A stretch of DNA of 64,000 nt from Aggregatilinea lenta (lineage in GTDB: Bacteria; Chloroflexota; Anaerolineae; Aggregatilineales; Aggregatilineaceae), in NCBI RefSeq assembly GCF_003569045.1, contig NZ_BFCB01000003.1:2046001-2110000 (forward strand). The letters are read 5' to 3'. Positions within the stretch are counted from its first letter, which is position 1. Every line of letters begins with the position of its first letter. The position numbers and the translations under genes were made by a program. Of this stretch, positions 16,033 through 27,800 are shown in pieces. Below the pieces are notes generated by a model. The model saw only the letters and a list, made by a program, of their open reading frames with translations, searched no databases and had not been told where the DNA came from.

Positions 16033-19000
16033 TCACGAATGATCATGTTGCCCGTGCGATCCCAGTACCGAAGGTCTTACTAATACCATTCTACTAGAAT
16101 TGGCACTCTCAGCCTCGAATAATCTAGGAACGTCCACTTCCGAAATACCTTCAAGCATGATGGCCGTCCTCGCTTGCTCAAACGCCGATCGAACCGAGCG
16201 ACCAAACCCAATCGACGAATAGAACTGTGCAGCAAAGATACGGGCTGCGTTATCGCCTATGGACTCGCTCATACCTATGGCAACAGGTACATGTTGGACA
16301 GCTTTGAGCGCCTGAGAAGCAGAATCACATGAATTGAAGATAACGACCTGGAGCCTGTCGGCTGTTACAGTTAGAAGTTCCACGATGGCTTCAGTAGGAA
16401 TCACTATTGTCCCGGCAGAAGAGTCAAGAAATGCTAGTCCGCCCTCATTTCCATGCCCACTGAACTGCACAATGTGAGGTTGGTGCTCATTCAATGCCTG
16501 AATCAGATCGTCTGTTCTGACTGCCCAGCGTGCAATTAGCTCAACGGAATCTCGGTACTCCGAGGCCCTAATTTTCTCTGTGATTGCACGATGTTCTTCA
16601 TCAAGCGCTAGCGGGGATTGATCATGTGGCTGAGCAGCAAACAGCAGCACCTTTATTCTTTCGGGCAATTTTGAAGCATCAGCTGCCATCGCGAAAATCT
16701 CCCCAGGTGTTTTTGGTGCCCATCGGAGCCGTTGTACACTTTCGCGGACTTCTTGTAGTGCTCGCTGGACCCGATAGATAGAGGGATAGACTTCTGCAAT
16801 ACGCTCAATACCTTTCTGGGCTTCTGGGGTTCCTCTTTGAGCCAAATTTTCAAGGAATTTGTCTCGCCAAGTGGTAATTTCCATACGATCAGTTATTGTG
16901 TGGACCCCAAGAACGTAGGGATCCTCTTCAAATGGATAATTCTCGGCAACCCACAAATAAAGATTGGTCAGTTCGGCCTCTGGTAAACGAAAACTAATTG
17001 CGACTGCCTGCCGATCATCAAAACTGCTGGCTACTTTTTCAACGACACTCTTGCCAAATTCAGTGTTCTTCTGCATAAGTGGCCACACTCTGGACCACCA
17101 GGACACGTTGTCTGGATAGAGAATCAACGCTCGTGTAGTCTGGATTGCGCGCTCACGATCTGGTCCATCATCAGGCAAAGGCCTAATACACGAAAGTGCA
17201 AAATCGATAGCCCCTATTACGTTGCGTTGGAGAAGGCGTAACATAATGACGTTAAGGGTGTCAGGCGCTAACTCCGGATCGTGTAGTTTATCCACCAATG
17301 CTTGATCTATTCGGTCATCCCAGCATTCAGTGAACTTTTCAAGTAGTTCATAGATATAGATTACTTCATGCCCTTGATCGTCTTTAAGCCCAATCAAATC
17401 GACTAGAAAACTAACCATTATTTCAGCAGCGTGCCGATAAGCCGCCTTCACTAATTGGTGATGCAATTCGGAATTCTGCTCATATCCCGGCGATGAAACG
17501 TGGGATCGATAAGCCATAATGATCGATGCCCACTTTTGCCATACTTCCTGCTCCAAAATCGGTTCATCCGGTAATAACTTGTGAACTAACATTAGTGCAC
17601 GGTATCCAGCTATCGCAGGCCAGTGTATCAAACCCAGGTAAAACCATTTTTCATTTTCTGGGTTCTGGTCCTTCAAGTATTGGATACCCGCCTGTAATAT
17701 CCTTGTTCGTGTATTCGCGTCAGCCTCCTGCCAGCCAGGCATGGCAGTAATGTCCGGCTCATAAATGAAATGATTGGTACCATCCGCTTCAAAGATTAGA
17801 TTGTATGATAGTCGCCCCCACTCACCGGAGTCTTGTGTCTCACATATTTCAAGTTGTTCGGCGATCAGAGTTGCTGGAAGTGGATCTGGCGGTTGTGGTC
17901 TGGCTTCTTCGCGCCGCGCCTCGATTTCTTTCATTCGCTGGTGATGTTCCCTACTTGATCGAGCCTCCGCAGAGTCTAGATTGGTGACGAAAAAGGGACG
18001 AAAATGTTCTTCCAGTACTTTGTTTTTTTGCATTGCATCAAAGATGATCATCAAATGGTTTGCGTCCCATCGATAGAACGCTATCTGAATTAATTCGAGA
18101 AATACTGCTTGCAAGTCCCCGGTCTCTACTTCCTCAAATCTGCCTATCAACCATTCCAGGTCCTCGGGAATTACCAATGGCGTGACATGATCTGCCAAGA
18201 AGTGCAGATGGTCTGCGTAACCCAGCAAAGAGGGAATGGCCGCCTCAAGGATCTGATGTCTCTTGCTATGATTAGTCACAAGTTCGGACTTAAACTCAGC
18301 TATCTTGGGTTTTCTATCATCGTCTACCAGATAGCTCTCCTGCCCGGCAATAGGGTGAAACTCTCTCAACCGAGCCAGGGCGACATTCACAAATCCGTCC
18401 AACACCTCGGGGGAATCTAAGTATTGCCAAGCGATCAGAACTATCTCGTCAATGGCATTTTGCAGCGCATAATCACGTTCTAGTGGGCTACCTAGCGCCC
18501 GATCAACCTTCGCTGTAGCCCACCGCAATGCGTGAGGTAAGTCAGCAGGACCAAGACGTTCGAAGGTGTCACGATGCAAAAACATGCGATATGCACCAAA
18601 AAAGTTCGACTGCTTGGGTGGAGTTAGAACTGCAAAAAGCTCCTCCGCTGCAAGGTGATCGGGCCATAACGCCAGCAGCGATGCGCCCTTTAGTTCATCG
18701 TCGTCATCGTCGATGTCGCCATATATCAAGGGCTTCAGCTGCTGTTTTGCTGCAATGTCGCCAATTCTCCAGATCGCGTAGGCAGCGTTTTTTCGTACCA
18801 AGTGGGGAGTCTCTACATCCAGAGCAGTTCGTACTAGTTCGTCCTGAAGTTCTCTGACTTCACAGGCTTCTGCAATATCTATCGCTACATATCGGGCGTG
18901 ACGGTTGCCTTCTCGATTCACGATATATGGTCGAAGTTGTGCCGCAAGGTCAGGATGTAACCATCGACGATACTGAGTTCGTCGATCAAACCCAAGGTCT

Positions 19001-20310
19001 AGCAGATTCCCATTTTCGTAGAGATGCAACAGTGCTGATACTAAACGAGGGCGATTAGTACTGTCCGCTAGAATAATGTCACCTTGCAGCAACGCCTGGG
19101 GATCACGCTGCAGAACCTCGGCAAGAATGTCGCTATTCATGCTAGATAGCCACGCAGTCAGAGCACGCAATTGTGGTACTATGGCACCGTCTTGAAATAC
19201 GAGCTCATGCATTTGCGGCACGGTCAAGTAGTGGTTGAGATATCGAGCTGCAAGGAATTCAGCGAAGGTTTGATGCGCCCATCCGAGACGTTTTTCGCCT
19301 CGCGAAGCAAATAAACCAGTTGACAATGCCTCTTCGATCAAATCTCTTTTGAGGTTTGACTGAGGACTTTGAAGTTGATCAATCGGAATAATGCTCACAG
19401 GCATGCCATCCAGTGAACCGTAAATCCAGACGGCATTCTGGTTAGTAAGGACCATGATAGCCGCGATTTGACTGGCGGCGTCCAATCGAGAAGCTGCGGT
19501 ATACTGCCCAGTCAATTTCCGCTCTATACGAACGGGGTTCTGCTCCTCGCACAACCGTAAACAGTACCGCTCATACAGATCAATTTGGGTAGCTGGGAGT
19601 TTTCCCTGTTGTTCTTGAAATTCCCGTATAAGCGACTTCAACGTAAGAGGCTTCACGGCTAGAGGCTCCAAACCAAGAAGCTCGATTTCCTCCCAGAATG
19701 CTTGTGAGTCCACCCTCTCGATTTCCGTAGCCAGTAGAGTGTCTGTATACTGCAGCGGGGCAAGTTCGTAGATCTCGGGAAGTGTGCCATTCCAGAGATT
19801 GGCCAACTCAGTTGTAAGCGTGTCGGGCCAATCAGCTGTGCGGCATGTAATCCGGAGAAACAGTCGATGCAAGGTAGATTGAGGAAGCTTACCTAGATAA
19901 CGCGTAAGCCAATAGCCAATATCAATTGGGCGTAGAGTCCCCTCGTCGAGTCCGTCAAGGAACAGATAGAAGTTATGGGAACCGTGCTGCCAGTCAGCAA
20001 AACGCGGATCTTCAAAAATCTCTTTTAGACTCTCTGAAGGGCTATACCGAGCTATTCTGTCGAGAACTTTTTCGTCAGGTCCAGGAGGTACAAAGGCGTC
20101 GTATGCTCGTTCCAGCTCGGAAGACTTCCCTATGCCGGGCTCGCCTAAAAGCACCAAGCATTGAACCGAATTGAGGTCCTCAAGTGCTGTCCGCACATCA
20201 TTTTCTGGAAAGCTTAAAAGCAACGATTCCAGACGAACGTCCGTCGAACCTGTGCTACGCATGCCTCGCTTGTGCCACCTACGCTGCCAGTCGTATTGTC
20301 GCTCGTTCAC
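16033..20310 (-). CDS. NACHT NTPase with helical repeats and C-terminal CHAT caspase-like protease
   Basis: A 1425-residue STAND protein. The NACHT domain has Walker A LLGEPGIGKSS (G56-S63) and Walker B FLDGLDEG (117-124). The middle, about residues 400-1180, is helical repeats of HEAT/ARM type, probably the ligand sensor. The C-terminal ~220 residues form a CHAT protease with catalytic His1286 in FSGHGNEGG and Cys1328 in FNSCDSAS. Such NLR-like proteins sense phage components, oligomerise and activate the protease. No gasdermin or other obvious protease substrate is adjacent; the nearest candidate partner is the TIR protein downstream. Confidence 0.9.
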   Translation of the reverse strand: MNERQYDWQRRWHKRGMRSTGSTDVRLESLLLSFPENDVRTALEDLNSVQCLVLLGEPGIGKSSELERAYDAFVPPGPDEKVLDRIARYSPSESLKEIFEDPRFADWQHGSHNFYLFLDGLDEGTLRPIDIGYWLTRYLGKLPQSTLHRLFLRITCRTADWPDTLTTELANLWNGTLPEIYELAPLQYTDTLLATEIERVDSQAFWEEIELLGLEPLAVKPLTLKSLIREFQEQQGKLPATQIDLYERYCLRLCEEQNPVRIERKLTGQYTAASRLDAASQIAAIMVLTNQNAVWIYGSLDGMPVSIIPIDQLQSPQSNLKRDLIEEALSTGLFASRGEKRLGWAHQTFAEFLAARYLNHYLTVPQMHELVFQDGAIVPQLRALTAWLSSMNSDILAEVLQRDPQALLQGDIILADSTNRPRLVSALLHLYENGNLLDLGFDRRTQYRRWLHPDLAAQLRPYIVNREGNRHARYVAIDIAEACEVRELQDELVRTALDVETPHLVRKNAAYAIWRIGDIAAKQQLKPLIYGDIDDDDDELKGASLLALWPDHLAAEELFAVLTPPKQSNFFGAYRMFLHRDTFERLGPADLPHALRWATAKVDRALGSPLERDYALQNAIDEIVLIAWQYLDSPEVLDGFVNVALARLREFHPIAGQESYLVDDDRKPKIAEFKSELVTNHSKRHQILEAAIPSLLGYADHLHFLADHVTPLVIPEDLEWLIGRFEEVETGDLQAVFLELIQIAFYRWDANHLMIIFDAMQKNKVLEEHFRPFFVTNLDSAEARSSREHHQRMKEIEARREEARPQPPDPLPATLIAEQLEICETQDSGEWGRLSYNLIFEADGTNHFIYEPDITAMPGWQEADANTRTRILQAGIQYLKDQNPENEKWFYLGLIHWPAIAGYRALMLVHKLLPDEPILEQEVWQKWASIIMAYRSHVSSPGYEQNSELHHQLVKAAYRHAAEIMVSFLVDLIGLKDDQGHEVIYIYELLEKFTECWDDRIDQALVDKLHDPELAPDTLNVIMLRLLQRNVIGAIDFALSCIRPLPDDGPDRERAIQTTRALILYPDNVSWWSRVWPLMQKNTEFGKSVVEKVASSFDDRQAVAISFRLPEAELTNLYLWVAENYPFEEDPYVLGVHTITDRMEITTWRDKFLENLAQRGTPEAQKGIERIAEVYPSIYRVQRALQEVRESVQRLRWAPKTPGEIFAMAADASKLPERIKVLLFAAQPHDQSPLALDEEHRAITEKIRASEYRDSVELIARWAVRTDDLIQALNEHQPHIVQFSGHGNEGGLAFLDSSAGTIVIPTEAIVELLTVTADRLQVVIFNSCDSASQALKAVQHVPVAIGMSESIGDNAARIFAAQFYSSIGFGRSVRSAFEQARTAIMLEGISEVDVPRLFEAESANSSRMVLVRPSVLGSHGQHDHS

Positions 20311-20462
20311 CGCTAACCGACCTTTGATGCATCAAAGCGCCATCGTTTCCTAGTTACTCGTTTTGCGACGCGCTGAGAGTAATCTAACATCCTATTTAAT
20401 CAGATAGACTCACGAGAAAATCAGCAAGCAGTCTTGATAGAGACTAAACGTATCGAGGCCCT

Positions 20463-23400
20463 TTACTCAAAAACCTCATATGCCACTAGCCGTAAATCCT
20501 CGGTGCGAACTTGTTCCAGCGTTGTCTTAGGTGCTATCACATCGCGATACAGTTCGTTCTCGATGAAGAACTCGTCCAAACCTTCTACCAAAGCGCGTTG
20601 ATTCTGATCGTCTCGATACTGAGTTCGAAGAGTTTTGAGCGTTTTATCTCGCTTGAAGGCGTCCAAAGAAATGTTCTGGATGACTTGCTGCACCTTCTGC
20701 CGCAATTCTTCAGGTGCAACAAGTTCGTCGGCTGATGCAACATTTGTAGTCGTGAGCAAGGTGGGCTGCCGTAACGCCGCGTCCAGCTCCATATTTATGG
20801 CGCTCATCTTGGGCTTGATGCGCTGTGTTCGGAGGGCCGAGTTGATTTCCTTAAGCACATCGTTCGTCGCTTGATCAAGGAGGTCGTAGACCTCAAATCC
20901 AGACGGCATGGATCGGGGTTCGGTCGGATCAACCAGTAGGTAGCGAAAGAGCCTACGCTTGTCGCTGATCACTTCATCGGTCGTGTATAACCGCCAGAAA
21001 TGTCGATCTCCGGCCTGGAAGGCAAAGAGAACACCTGACGGTCGAGGTGATTTGGCAATGCCAGAACCGATGCCTAGCGGAATGCTTCTGATCTTCTCCA
21101 GCCCTGCCTGCTGCAGGTAGAGAATGAGAGGAAGTTTCATCTCGTCTGTTGAAACAAGCTCGCTGTCCTGCTCCAACTGATCAATCACGCTTTGATCCTC
21201 GTCACGCAGCTTCCGAAGTTGGTCAAGAGAACGCTTACTGACAATTTCCCCCAGGATACTGGCATCCAGCCCTACTGTGCGGTCAATGTCGCGGATGCGG
21301 TCCTGCAACCGCTCCACTAGACCCAACAGCTTTTCCAGACCGGTTTGGGGAAAGCAGTTGAAGACGTGCAGGGTCTCGAAGTCAGTACCCAGGCGATCGA
21401 TACGACCTGCCCGCTGAATCATGCGGATTGGGGTCCAGTGGAGGTCGTAGTTGATAATGATGCCCGCATCCTGAAGGTTTTGCCCCTCGCTCAGAACGTC
21501 GGTTGAGATAAGGATGTCGATTTCTGGCTTCACCTCAGAAGTGGGCGATGGATTGTCTTCGGTTGTATTGGCTTTCGGGGCAAAGCGCTTGACAAGATCT
21601 TCCCGCTTGTGCGCGTCTGTGTTGCCGTGGATAACCTCAATCGTTGGCGGTTTGGACCATAGATCCTGCCATGCGGGGTCGCTGACAACCGAATCGTAGA
21701 GATACTGCGCAGTGTCGCGATAATACGAGAAGATCAGGATTTTCTGATTGCATAAATCACCCGCCAGCAGTCGCTTGACCTCGGCCAGCTTTGCATCGCG
21801 TTTCCGTTCATCGTCCAGGCGCTGGACCAACGCGACATCGTCAAGAATAGCGTCCAGCGTACTCATGTCCTGGCGGAGTTCGCGCCGGAGCGCACGCAGA
21901 TCGTACTCGGTGATATCAGCTTCAGGCAGCGAATCGATAATCGCCTGGATGTCCTCAGTTGCTGTATCATCCTCAAGTGCTTCGAGGGCTAGGAGACGGC
22001 GGTTGGAGCGCGAGTCAAGCAGCCGACCGTGGTTTGCCAGCAGGTCATAGAACCGCTCCTGGAATTGCTGCTGTCGCCGGATACTAACCTCAAACGCGGC
22101 AAGCGAGCTTTCCAGGCGCTTGAGGTACAACGTTTTCAGGATGCCAATTAGCGCGTTTGAATACTGCCTGACCCGCTCGATTTCTTGATCGACTTCGCCT
22201 TTGCGATACTGCTCAATATTGAAGCTGATCAGCGACAGACTGTCGATGCGCGTCGCGATCCTGTCGTAGAAGCCATCGTAGGTTGCTTCCAGATCGTAGT
22301 TGACACTGTGCAGCATGCGTTCGGGGAAGTGAATAATCCCTTTGCCCGGTAGGCGAATCTCCTCCCCTGCCCGCTGACGCTCCCTTACGTCCTGACGACT
22401 GCGCCGGACCATCGTCTGTTCCAACACAGTGAAGATGTCCGCGCCACCGTCCTGCACCTCACGGAAGAAGCCCTTCAGGTTGCGGATGCCGTACTCGCGG
22501 AAGTATGTATCCTGGCCGCGCGTGAGGAACGAAACCTGATGGTATAGATCCCACACCGAGTTGTTGACTGGCGTGGCCGTCATGAGGATCACTTTAGTTT
22601 CCGGATTGCCCGTCGCCAGCATCTTCATGAGGTTCTGGTAGCGGTTTGTATTCGCGTTGCGGAAGTTGTGGCTTTCGTCGATCAACACGACATCGTAGCC
22701 GTTGTAGTGCTTCCAGTCGAAGGTGTCGCGGCTGATCAACTCCTGAGAGATCACCTCGGCCTTGATGCCATACTCGTCCAGCTTCGGCTCCCAGACCAGA
22801 TCGCGAAGCTGGGCGGGACACACTACCAACCCACGCGGGATGAAGCCTTTGCGCCGCTTGCCGAGCACGTAATGTTCCAGCAGGCTCATTCCGATATACG
22901 TTTTGCCCAGGCCGACCGCATCGCTGACGATTACGCCGCCATGCCGGTCGATCAGGCGGATTGCTTCGCGCAGTCCCTCCTGCTGGAAGCTCGCCAGTTC
23001 GACGCCGATACGTGCCTCAATATCCTCAGGAATGATGCGGTCACGAAAGTATTCGTACAGCACTTTGATGAACACGTCGTGCGGAGTCCAGGGCGCGTCG
23101 CCAAACTTACTCTCGTTCAGCGCGTCAATCAGATCCTGCTTGTGATCGGACGAATATTCCCACATGCGCTCGAACCAGTTCTGGCGCAGGTCGCGGATCA
23201 CCGCCTGATTCTGCTGCACGAGATTCAACTCCGCCTTGCGCGTCATACCCGATGGCGTGAAGTTGCTGCTGCCCACGATGGCCGCATTGAGCGTAAGGTA
23301 GGCTTTGGCATGCAGGAACGCACCGTTGTAGTAGCGAACCTGTACCAATTCTTGCGCCAGAAACGTTGTCAGCTCGTCAATCATGCCCGCGTAGTGACGG

Positions 23401-23693
23401 TCCAGTGGCAGAGCTTCGAGATCCTGGCGCAGCCGCTCGCGGTAGAACCACTGCAAATTCACCACCCCATCATCGGCACTCGGCGCTTCGAGTTCGGGTG
23501 GGCGGCCAAGCAGCAGGCGGAATACCTCCAACTGCTGGAGCGCATCGGCCAGCATTTCCCAGACCTTCGGCTCGAAGAAGCCGCTGGCGATATCCAACTC
23601 GCGCTCGTCCCATTCGGTGAGTAGACAGCGCAGCACAGTGCCGAGGGTACGTTCGTCGGCAGTATTGTCGATGTAATCGGGTGGATGGTACAT
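20463..23693 (-). CDS. PLD-domain SNF2-type helicase
   Basis: The 1076-residue protein joins an N-terminal phospholipase-D-like domain (single H-x-K motif, H128/K130, then GSSNFTPSGM) to a superfamily-2 ATPase: Walker A AVGLGKTY (259-266), DESH box (339-342), motif III TATPVNNS, and C-terminal motifs V/VI in STDVLSEGQNLQDAG and QRAGRIDRLGT. Single-HKD PLD domains may dimerise to form a nuclease. It ends a leftward operon after a methylase and a DUF3644 gene, a setting like restriction systems or DISARM (DrmD-type helicase), but the other DISARM genes are absent. Confidence 0.88.
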   Translation of the reverse strand: MYHPPDYIDNTADERTLGTVLRCLLTEWDERELDIASGFFEPKVWEMLADALQQLEVFRLLLGRPPELEAPSADDGVVNLQWFYRERLRQDLEALPLDRHYAGMIDELTTFLAQELVQVRYYNGAFLHAKAYLTLNAAIVGSSNFTPSGMTRKAELNLVQQNQAVIRDLRQNWFERMWEYSSDHKQDLIDALNESKFGDAPWTPHDVFIKVLYEYFRDRIIPEDIEARIGVELASFQQEGLREAIRLIDRHGGVIVSDAVGLGKTYIGMSLLEHYVLGKRRKGFIPRGLVVCPAQLRDLVWEPKLDEYGIKAEVISQELISRDTFDWKHYNGYDVVLIDESHNFRNANTNRYQNLMKMLATGNPETKVILMTATPVNNSVWDLYHQVSFLTRGQDTYFREYGIRNLKGFFREVQDGGADIFTVLEQTMVRRSRQDVRERQRAGEEIRLPGKGIIHFPERMLHSVNYDLEATYDGFYDRIATRIDSLSLISFNIEQYRKGEVDQEIERVRQYSNALIGILKTLYLKRLESSLAAFEVSIRRQQQFQERFYDLLANHGRLLDSRSNRRLLALEALEDDTATEDIQAIIDSLPEADITEYDLRALRRELRQDMSTLDAILDDVALVQRLDDERKRDAKLAEVKRLLAGDLCNQKILIFSYYRDTAQYLYDSVVSDPAWQDLWSKPPTIEVIHGNTDAHKREDLVKRFAPKANTTEDNPSPTSEVKPEIDILISTDVLSEGQNLQDAGIIINYDLHWTPIRMIQRAGRIDRLGTDFETLHVFNCFPQTGLEKLLGLVERLQDRIRDIDRTVGLDASILGEIVSKRSLDQLRKLRDEDQSVIDQLEQDSELVSTDEMKLPLILYLQQAGLEKIRSIPLGIGSGIAKSPRPSGVLFAFQAGDRHFWRLYTTDEVISDKRRLFRYLLVDPTEPRSMPSGFEVYDLLDQATNDVLKEINSALRTQRIKPKMSAINMELDAALRQPTLLTTTNVASADELVAPEELRQKVQQVIQNISLDAFKRDKTLKTLRTQYRDDQNQRALVEGLDEFFIENELYRDVIAPKTTLEQVRTEDLRLVAYEVFE

Positions 23694-23731
23694 TGGTTGC
23701 CCTCAATTACGGATGGTTACTTATGGCGAGA

Positions 23732-24808
23732 CTAGTGGGTCGGACTAGGGCGCCGCTTGTACTCTTCCCACATCTCATCCAAATCGTGGTCTTCAATGAC
23801 CTGCCGAATTCTTTGAATCGCCTTTTGCGAATACCTTTTGTGTTCTGTTTTTTCAATCCGAATCGTCTTAAAACAGTCTGGATCAAACTGGAGATCACTG
23901 AACCAGATCACAGCAAGACACTTTGGCTGTGTTAGACCCACTTTCTGGCGCAAGTTGGTGAGACTCAGATTGTAAAAATCCAACTCATTGACTCGTCGTA
24001 CAGCGACCACACTTGCGCCCGCTGTGCCCTCCGGTACGGCTTGAATGGGAACTCCTTCCTTTTGCGTCCAGTGAATCTCTAGCGCGGGACCGTATCCGGT
24101 CGTTGTGAATTCAATGGCTGCAACACCAGGGAAAACTTCTTCCCAACTGTGACCCGCAGCTAGAGCTGAACCAATTCTGCCCAACTCACGCTCACTCGGT
24201 TGGTTTTCACGCCCCTCTAGTGCGTTGTTCAGAATAGCAAGGGAGCGTAAACGAGCACGCCCTTCTGTTCTTCTTCGCTTGCCAGGCTGAAATAACCTGC
24301 GAACTTCCTCAATTTCATTCTCAAACATAGCGGAGATATGTGTGGGAGCAATTGTAGATACAGGCAACACTCGTGCCGGGAGATACTCGCACAAATCTAT
24401 CTCAAAGACTTTCAGCAGGATCTCACGAAATAGAGTTAATCCAGTCTGAGCCATCACATATAAAAGGTGTTCTGAAACTTCGGTCAGAAAATGTTGAGCA
24501 GCGTCCCTTTGTCCATTTAGCGCCTGCAGAGCCAGAACCTGTTCTTCGGCAAGGAATTGCACATCTCCACCGTCAAGTCCAATGCGAAGACATTTGTCGA
24601 ACCCGATCTTTTGACTGGGTTGATCTTTATCGGTTATATCTCCACCCCGCTCAACGATGGAGGCTTTCAGTAACATCTCAAAAGAATGATCTAGAAGAAT
24701 TAGGACGGCCTCGGCTCGTCCAGTATCTTGGCAGCAGTTAAAATGATCAATGCTCAGTATGAGCGAATCGATGGCTTTCTTGAGAAGTAGTCTCGCCTCT
24801 CTCTTCAT
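23732..24808 (-). CDS. DUF3644-type protein
   Basis: The 358-residue protein starts LLLKKAIDSLILSIDHFNCC and RAEAVLILLDHSFEMLLKAS, the helical pattern of DUF3644, related to HEPN-like domains, followed by GQRDAAQHFLTEVSEHLLY. The C-terminal half has a DNA-binding-like segment (YSQKAIQRIRQVIEDHDLDE). It lies between methylase and helicase with gaps of 21 and 38 bases, so it is part of the same operon and probably the third component of a restriction-like system. Its enzymatic activity is unknown. Confidence 0.65.
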   Translation of the reverse strand: MKREARLLLKKAIDSLILSIDHFNCCQDTGRAEAVLILLDHSFEMLLKASIVERGGDITDKDQPSQKIGFDKCLRIGLDGGDVQFLAEEQVLALQALNGQRDAAQHFLTEVSEHLLYVMAQTGLTLFREILLKVFEIDLCEYLPARVLPVSTIAPTHISAMFENEIEEVRRLFQPGKRRRTEGRARLRSLAILNNALEGRENQPSERELGRIGSALAAGHSWEEVFPGVAAIEFTTTGYGPALEIHWTQKEGVPIQAVPEGTAGASVVAVRRVNELDFYNLSLTNLRQKVGLTQPKCLAVIWFSDLQFDPDCFKTIRIEKTEHKRYSQKAIQRIRQVIEDHDLDEMWEEYKRRPSPTH

Positions 24809-24829
24809 TGTGGGATTGCCTCTGGATTT

Positions 24830-27800
24830 TCAGGGCTCCATATTCTGAGGCGACGCGTCCGGCATTCTCTGCGGAGCGGTGCGCCAGAGCAATTCGAGTT
24901 CTTGTGGCGTTAACCCGTATGCTTGATTGACTAACTCGGAAAGCTGTTTCTCAAGGTGTCGTCTTTCACCTTCCACTTCAGGCGTTTGAAGCTCGGTAGA
25001 GAGGTTAATCAGTTGTTTGACTGCAGGCTCAACTTGATTACGTAGTGTGTCACTAGGTACTGCAATCGGTAGATCGACCATCTTTGCGCCAGCCGGATTC
25101 AAAGCTTCATCTTTCATGTGGCCTAGGTATCGCCAGTTGTGCCACCACATAAGTGGTGAATTTAGAACTGCAAGAAGATAAAGGTCCACGTTTGGCAAAA
25201 AGAACGTCTTGTCATTCGAAAGATATCCGTTCATGTCGCAGCTATACTGAGCATAGTATTGGATAACTTGGTACATGATCTTTGGTTGCTCAAAAACGCT
25301 GTAGTACGCGCAAGAGCGAAGTTCCCACCAGTAACGGCCCTGATCGGATCGATTGCGGAGTTTCTTCTCAAGGGGTTTTAAGCGTTGGTACAACGACGGA
25401 CATGTGCTTGCAAATACCTGTTCGGCTTCCTTGCCTGCTTCACTCCATGGCCAATGAAAATTCTCGCTTGACTTCAACAAGATCATCCAGAGGCCAGCCC
25501 ATTCTGGCGTCCAGCGTTTGATATCCTGACCGCGTAGATAGGGCTTGATGATGTTCTCACATGCTGAATCTTCTTCTACCAGGCTATTCCTTGTTGCGGT
25601 GTCAATTAGAAACGCCTCGTTGAAGCCCGTCTTGATGCCGTAGTAGGGTTCCGCACCGATATATTCCCGCAATGGCACTCCTGCCTCCTGAATCTTTGCC
25701 ATGAGTCGCTCAACTTCTGGCATTTCAAGACTCCAAGGTGTGGAAGAAAAGCGCTTCGTGGACACTCCATAACTCTGGTGCTCCACGAAATCACGCAGCT
25801 CCCAGTGCTTATACTCTTCTCTTGGGAACTGCGTCACATTGGTTGTCATTTCGAGCGGTGGTTTGCCATCTGCTTTCTGAAACTTAACAATACAGGGAAA
25901 AGTATCCGCGCCCTTAAAGACTGATGCATGTCCAAAATCGATAATCTGCTCAATTTCTACAGAGTTTGCGAAAAATCCCCGGAGTTTTTCGCCATACCCA
26001 GCGCGCAACCACTTGTTTGGAGCGATGTAGGAAAGCTGGCCATGTGGCTTTAGGAGTTGGATGCCCCTTGCAAAGAAATAGACATAAAGATCTGCCGTAC
26101 CTATGTAAACATCAGGATAGGCAGCTTCGAACTCGGGTTTCTGATCTTTTATGGCTTCCATGCGAACATATGGTGGGTTCGCCACGACAATGTCAAAGCC
26201 GCCCTTAGCCGCAAAGACCTCACTGAAGTGCAGACGGTAGAGGAAAAACGGAAGTGGGGCTTCCGGGTTGCGCAGGTCCTCTTGTAATGCCGTGAGTCGA
26301 GCCAATTTGGTCGTTGCAGATTCGAGCTTGCGCCGATCAGAACGTTCCAAGTGTCCATTCTGCTGTCCGGCTTTGCGCCCAAGGTGATCGATTGTTTCCT
26401 GCGCCTTCTCTGCCTTTTCTTTCAGGCTGGAGAACACGATGCGTCGTTCTTGTGCGGTAATTTCGGCGCGCAGTTGGCGGCGTTCCTCCGGGCTGGCGCG
26501 GAAAAACTCAGCGCGCAGTGCATCAAGCTTCACGCGCTCATGTTGCGTCTGTTTTTCGGACTCAAAGAGGTCCATCCGCATTTGCATCGCGTTAGGCTCA
26601 AACATCTTGAGTTGGGACTCGGCAGCTTCCCAGTCACCATTGAACGAAGCCGTAAGCAAGGCAGTCGCGCTCTCGGTCAGTACTGGTTCGCCGTCGATGG
26701 TTTCGATCAGGCTGTTGCCCGCCATTAGCTTGTAGTCGAGATTAGGCAGTGGGCGGGCCCGGTCGATGGTCTGGTCTACAACAAGTGCCAGCCAGAGCCG
26801 GAGCTGCGCGATCTCGATGGCTTCCGGCTTGATGTCCACGCCATAAAGTGTGTCGCGAATGATGGCCTCTTTCCAGTCAGCCACCGTTGCCGGATTCACC
26901 TCGATACCCTGAGCGCTGGCACACGCACGACGCAGCAGGATAATCTCCTGCAACATGCCAATCAGGAAGGAGCCGCTGCCGACAGCCGGATCGAGCGCGG
27001 TCAGCGTATCAAGCGCTGCCATAACCCGTTGTGCTTCGTCGGGAGTGAATCCAAGCGAACTGTCGGGATCAAACTGCGTACGGGTCGTATCGCGCGGGAT
27101 GCTCGCGCTTTCCTCGAGATATCCCGCCAGCACCTCCTGGCACATATACGACACAATCGTGCGCGGGGTATAGAAGCTCCCTGTCTGGCCCCGGTCACGT
27201 TCTTCAAGCATGTTCTCGAAGACCTTGCCGAGCATTTCTGGGTCCACGGCCACATCTTGTTCCAACGGCGTATCGTCGGCAACCGTGAAGTTATAGCGAT
27301 TGAAAAACGCCAGCAGACCACCGCTGCTGTGCGGATCGAACAGCGAATCCGGCAGAATAATCATGCCCTCGGGATCGCGTCCTCTGTCGAACAAGCCGCC
27401 GTTCAGATAAGGGATACGCACTCCTGGCCAGCGCGTGACATTGTCGGGCCGTCGAGTGTTCATCGTCTCGAAGAACAGCGGCTCCAGCACCTCGCCGTAG
27501 TAGTAGAACGTTTCCTGATCGCCACCGAACTCCCCTGCATGACGCCTGACCGTGTCGATGAACTGATCGGTCAGAAACCGGTGATGCCCACCGAGCCAGC
27601 CTTTACGTTGGAGGAAGTATAAGAACATCAACCGGCCCAACAGCCGCTGCGTGAAGGCGTGGAGCTTGTCTTCCTGGTCCGCATTCTGGAATTCAGGAAC
27701 GCCTCGGTTGTAACGGCGAATCGCTTCCCGCGCGCGGTCGTAGTGATCCTTATACTCTTTGTAAAAGCGGTTTGTGATTTTGATGGCATCGAACGCCTCG

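Noticed and set aside
22668-23624. 318-residue plus-strand frame opposite the PLD-SNF2 gene
   Set aside because: Antisense shadow of a helicase with all motifs.
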